Of a stretch of 64,000 nt of DNA, positions 62,130 through 64,000 are shown one piece after another. Within the stretch, counting starts at the first letter, position 1. The number at the start of each line of letters is the position of its first letter. The notes below the pieces were generated by a model. It did no database searches, was not told the DNA's origin, and saw only the letters and a list, made by a program, of their open reading frames with translations. Source of the stretch: Candidatus Nanosynbacter sp. TM7-053 (GTDB lineage: Bacteria; Patescibacteriota; Saccharimonadia; Saccharimonadales; Saccharimonadaceae); NCBI RefSeq assembly GCF_022828375.1, contig NZ_JAJQJX010000001.1, forward strand, positions 434,001-498,000, in the 5' to 3' direction. Made by a program: the position numbers and the translations under genes.

Positions 62130-62214
62130 TTTAGAAAATAAATAACGTTTTTTGCAACATGTGCCCACTGGAGAGGTTGGGCTGGTTTGCTGTTTTTATA
62201 AATAAGGAGGGGGA

Positions 62215-64000
62215 ATGTATAAATCAATTAAAAAACGCGACGGTAGAGCTGCTAAATTTGATCGGAAAAAAATTGAAAAAGCAATTGAAAAGGCGGGACT
62301 GGAAACTGGTGAATTTGACGCCGCTCAAGCAGTTGAATTGACCGACAAAGTTTTGGGTGTTTTGGAAACTCGTAACCAAAAGCGTCTACCAAGCGTTGAA
62401 GATATTCAGGATATTGTTGAGGATGCGTTGATTGAATCTAAGTTTAAGAAGACAGCAAAGGCATACATTATTTACCGTGATCAGCATAAAAAATTGCGCG
62501 AAATTACCTCTAATGCGCACGTTGATTTGATTGATAAATATCTGGAAAATTTGGACTGGAAAGTTAATGAAAACTCTAATATGGGCTACAGCCTGCAGGG
62601 CTTGAATAACTATGTTTCAGCGGAGATTACGAAGACTTACTGGCTGGATAAAATTTATACATCGAAGATTGGGCAAGCTCACAAAGAAGGCGACTTGCAC
62701 ATTCACGACCTTAACTTGCTAAGCGTTTATTGTGTTGGTTGGGATTTGACTGACTTGTTACAAGAAGGATTTACTGGCGTGGCTGGTAAGGTTGCCTCTA
62801 AGCCAGCTAAGCATTTCCGATCAGCGCTTGGTCAAGTCGTGAACTTCTTTTATACATTACAGGGCGAAGCGGCTGGTGCGCAGGCTTTTTCTGATTTTGA
62901 TACACTATTAGCACCGTTTATTCGTGCCGACAAATTGAGCTATGAAGAAGTAAAACAGGCTATTCAAGAATTCGTCTTTAATGTTAATGTGCCGACTCGT
63001 GTTGGTTTTCAGACGCCGTTTACCAACATTACACTTGACCTTGAATGTCCAAAGCATATGGCAGATAATCCAGTGATTATTGGTGGCGAAATGCAGGACA
63101 CGACTTATGGCGAATATCAAGAAGAAATGAATATGCTAAACAAGGCGCTGCTGGAGGTTCTTTCTGAAGGCGACGCTAATGGTCGAGTCTTTACCTTCCC
63201 AATCCCAACGGTTAATATCACCAAGGACTTCAATTGGGATAATCCGGTAATTGAAAGTTTGTGGGAGGCTAGCGCTAAATACGGCATTCCGTACTTCTCA
63301 AACTTCATTAATTCCGACATGGATCCAGAAGATGCGCGCTCGATGTGCTGTCGATTGCGTATTGATAATCGTCAATTGGAATATCGTGGCGGCGGTCTGT
63401 TCGGCTCAAATCCAATGACTGGTTCGGTCGGTGTGGTAACGATAAACTTGCCACGACTGGCTCTAAAATCTAAGAACGAAAAAGAATTCTTTAAGGGGTT
63501 GGCTGAACTTATGGATATGGCAAAGGACAGTTTGGAGACCAAGCGTAAAGTTTTGGAGCGATTGACCGATGCTAATTTGTATCCGTACACTAAGTTTTAT
63601 TTGCGAAACATTAAACAGCGTTTCAATCAATATTGGAAGAACCATTTTTCAACTATCGGTTTGATCGGCACGAACGAGGCGGCGCTTAATTTGTTGGGCG
63701 TTGATATTGGCACGGAAAAAGGTAAAGCTTTTGCTGAGAAAACGCTTGATTTTATGCGCGATCGTTTGGTGGAATATCAGAAGGAAACTGGCAATAATTA
63801 CAACCTTGAGGCAACGCCAGCTGAAGGCACAACTTATCGATTGGCGCAGCTTGATAAAGCCAGCTTCCCAGATCGAGCGCATTTTGCTAATGGAATTGGC
63901 GCGGAAGTTAAATGTCCGTTTTATACCAACTCTAGCCACTTGCCAGTTAATTACACGGACGATTTGTTTGAGTTGATGGATCTTCAGGACAATTTGCAAA
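62215..64000 (+). CDS. nrdD: Anaerobic ribonucleoside-triphosphate reductase, 3' end outside window
   Basis: A class III ribonucleotide reductase that makes dNTPs without oxygen. 595 residues are visible before the window ends. An ATP-cone domain (about 1-95, starting YKSIKKRDGRAAKFDRKKIE) gives allosteric control. The catalytic part shows EGDLHIHDLNLL, NVPTRVGFQTPFTNITLD and the Cys pair SMCCRL. The C-terminal glycyl-radical site is beyond the edge, as the activase nrdG must be. AAGGAGG (62204-62210) is a strong SD four bases before ATG. The NrdR-box pair upstream indicates nucleotide-controlled expression. Confidence 0.95.
   Translation, partial: MYKSIKKRDGRAAKFDRKKIEKAIEKAGLETGEFDAAQAVELTDKVLGVLETRNQKRLPSVEDIQDIVEDALIESKFKKTAKAYIIYRDQHKKLREITSNAHVDLIDKYLENLDWKVNENSNMGYSLQGLNNYVSAEITKTYWLDKIYTSKIGQAHKEGDLHIHDLNLLSVYCVGWDLTDLLQEGFTGVAGKVASKPAKHFRSALGQVVNFFYTLQGEAAGAQAFSDFDTLLAPFIRADKLSYEEVKQAIQEFVFNVNVPTRVGFQTPFTNITLDLECPKHMADNPVIIGGEMQDTTYGEYQEEMNMLNKALLEVLSEGDANGRVFTFPIPTVNITKDFNWDNPVIESLWEASAKYGIPYFSNFINSDMDPEDARSMCCRLRIDNRQLEYRGGGLFGSNPMTGSVGVVTINLPRLALKSKNEKEFFKGLAELMDMAKDSLETKRKVLERLTDANLYPYTKFYLRNIKQRFNQYWKNHFSTIGLIGTNEAALNLLGVDIGTEKGKAFAEKTLDFMRDRLVEYQKETGNNYNLEATPAEGTTYRLAQLDKASFPDRAHFANGIGAEVKCPFYTNSSHLPVNYTDDLFELMDLQDNLQ

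Noticed and set aside
62159-62341. A 60-codon open frame overlapping the nrdD start
   Set aside because: The strong SD and conserved ATP-cone begin at 62215 in another frame; this is a shadow.
1-64000. CRISPR array, insertion sequence or prophage
   Set aside because: No regularly spaced short repeats, transposase, integrase or phage structural genes were seen.
1-64000. Recoding of TGA as Gly
   Set aside because: TGA ends several real genes (27614, 43564, 44645, 47192) at the expected places. It is only rare as a stop.

Overview
The window looks like the chromosomal origin region of a Saccharibacteria (TM7, Patescibacteria) bacterium. This is inferred from gene content and remembered protein families, because no database search was possible. 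The genome is AT-rich and compact, with several convergent gene pairs that overlap by a few bases. TGA acts as a normal stop and TGG encodes Trp, so the UGA-Gly code of Absconditabacteria/Gracilibacteria does not apply.

Layout. (1) 65-15400 is a type IV secretion (T4SS) cluster on the + strand: a putative lipoprotein, two VirB6/TrbL-like membrane proteins, a PrgI/VirB3-like protein, a TraC/VirB4 N-terminal-like protein, a VirB4 ATPase, a 995-residue membrane protein ending in a VanY-like peptidase, a lytic transglycosylase plus NlpC/P60-like protein, and a small membrane protein. (2) 15397-20267 is the replication origin: dnaN and dnaA on the minus strand, a DnaA-box-rich gap, and divergent rpmH-rnpA-yidC-jag. 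(3) 20248-48589 is a large surface-glycan locus: about ten glycosyltransferases, a Wzm/Wzt-type ABC exporter, a GtrA protein, multi-spanning membrane proteins, an FAD oxidoreductase, an SDR epimerase, two tandem sugar isomerase-like TIM barrels, ManC, a polyprenyl-phosphate sugar transferase and an O-antigen-ligase-like protein. It also holds a secreted 887-residue protein with five tandem Ig-like domains, two of them near identical. (4) 48606-51470 holds a LexA-like DNA-binding protein without a peptidase domain, tRNA-Asn, the wreck of a gtrA gene, and a two-gene RloA/RloB (AbiL-type) predicted antiphage module. (5) 51602-61003 is a cell-surface region: a fused GT2-GT39 protein, a Gly-rich membrane protein, two secreted GH16 glucanase-like proteins with leucine-rich repeats, a wall-anchored beta-helix protein and a sortase. 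Two of these carry LAXTG/LPXTG-like tails that the sortase could process. (6) 61028-64000 holds an APH-like kinase and a truncated nrdD with a pair of NrdR boxes in its promoter.

Together the genes fit an epibiont that decorates its surface with exported glycans and wall-anchored proteins, and that contacts or breaches other cells with a T4SS carrying its own peptidoglycan hydrolases. A second theme is transcription: about twenty genes have a TATAAT-like -10 box ending only 6-10 bases before the start codon, so many first genes of transcription units are probably translated from leaderless or nearly leaderless mRNA. Internal operon genes instead carry Shine-Dalgarno (SD) sequences. The most unusual single elements are a perfect 15-bp inverted repeat that would bury the ribosome site of the first VirB6-like gene, the 376-bp in-gene duplication, the T4SS-linked wall hydrolases and the RloAB pair.
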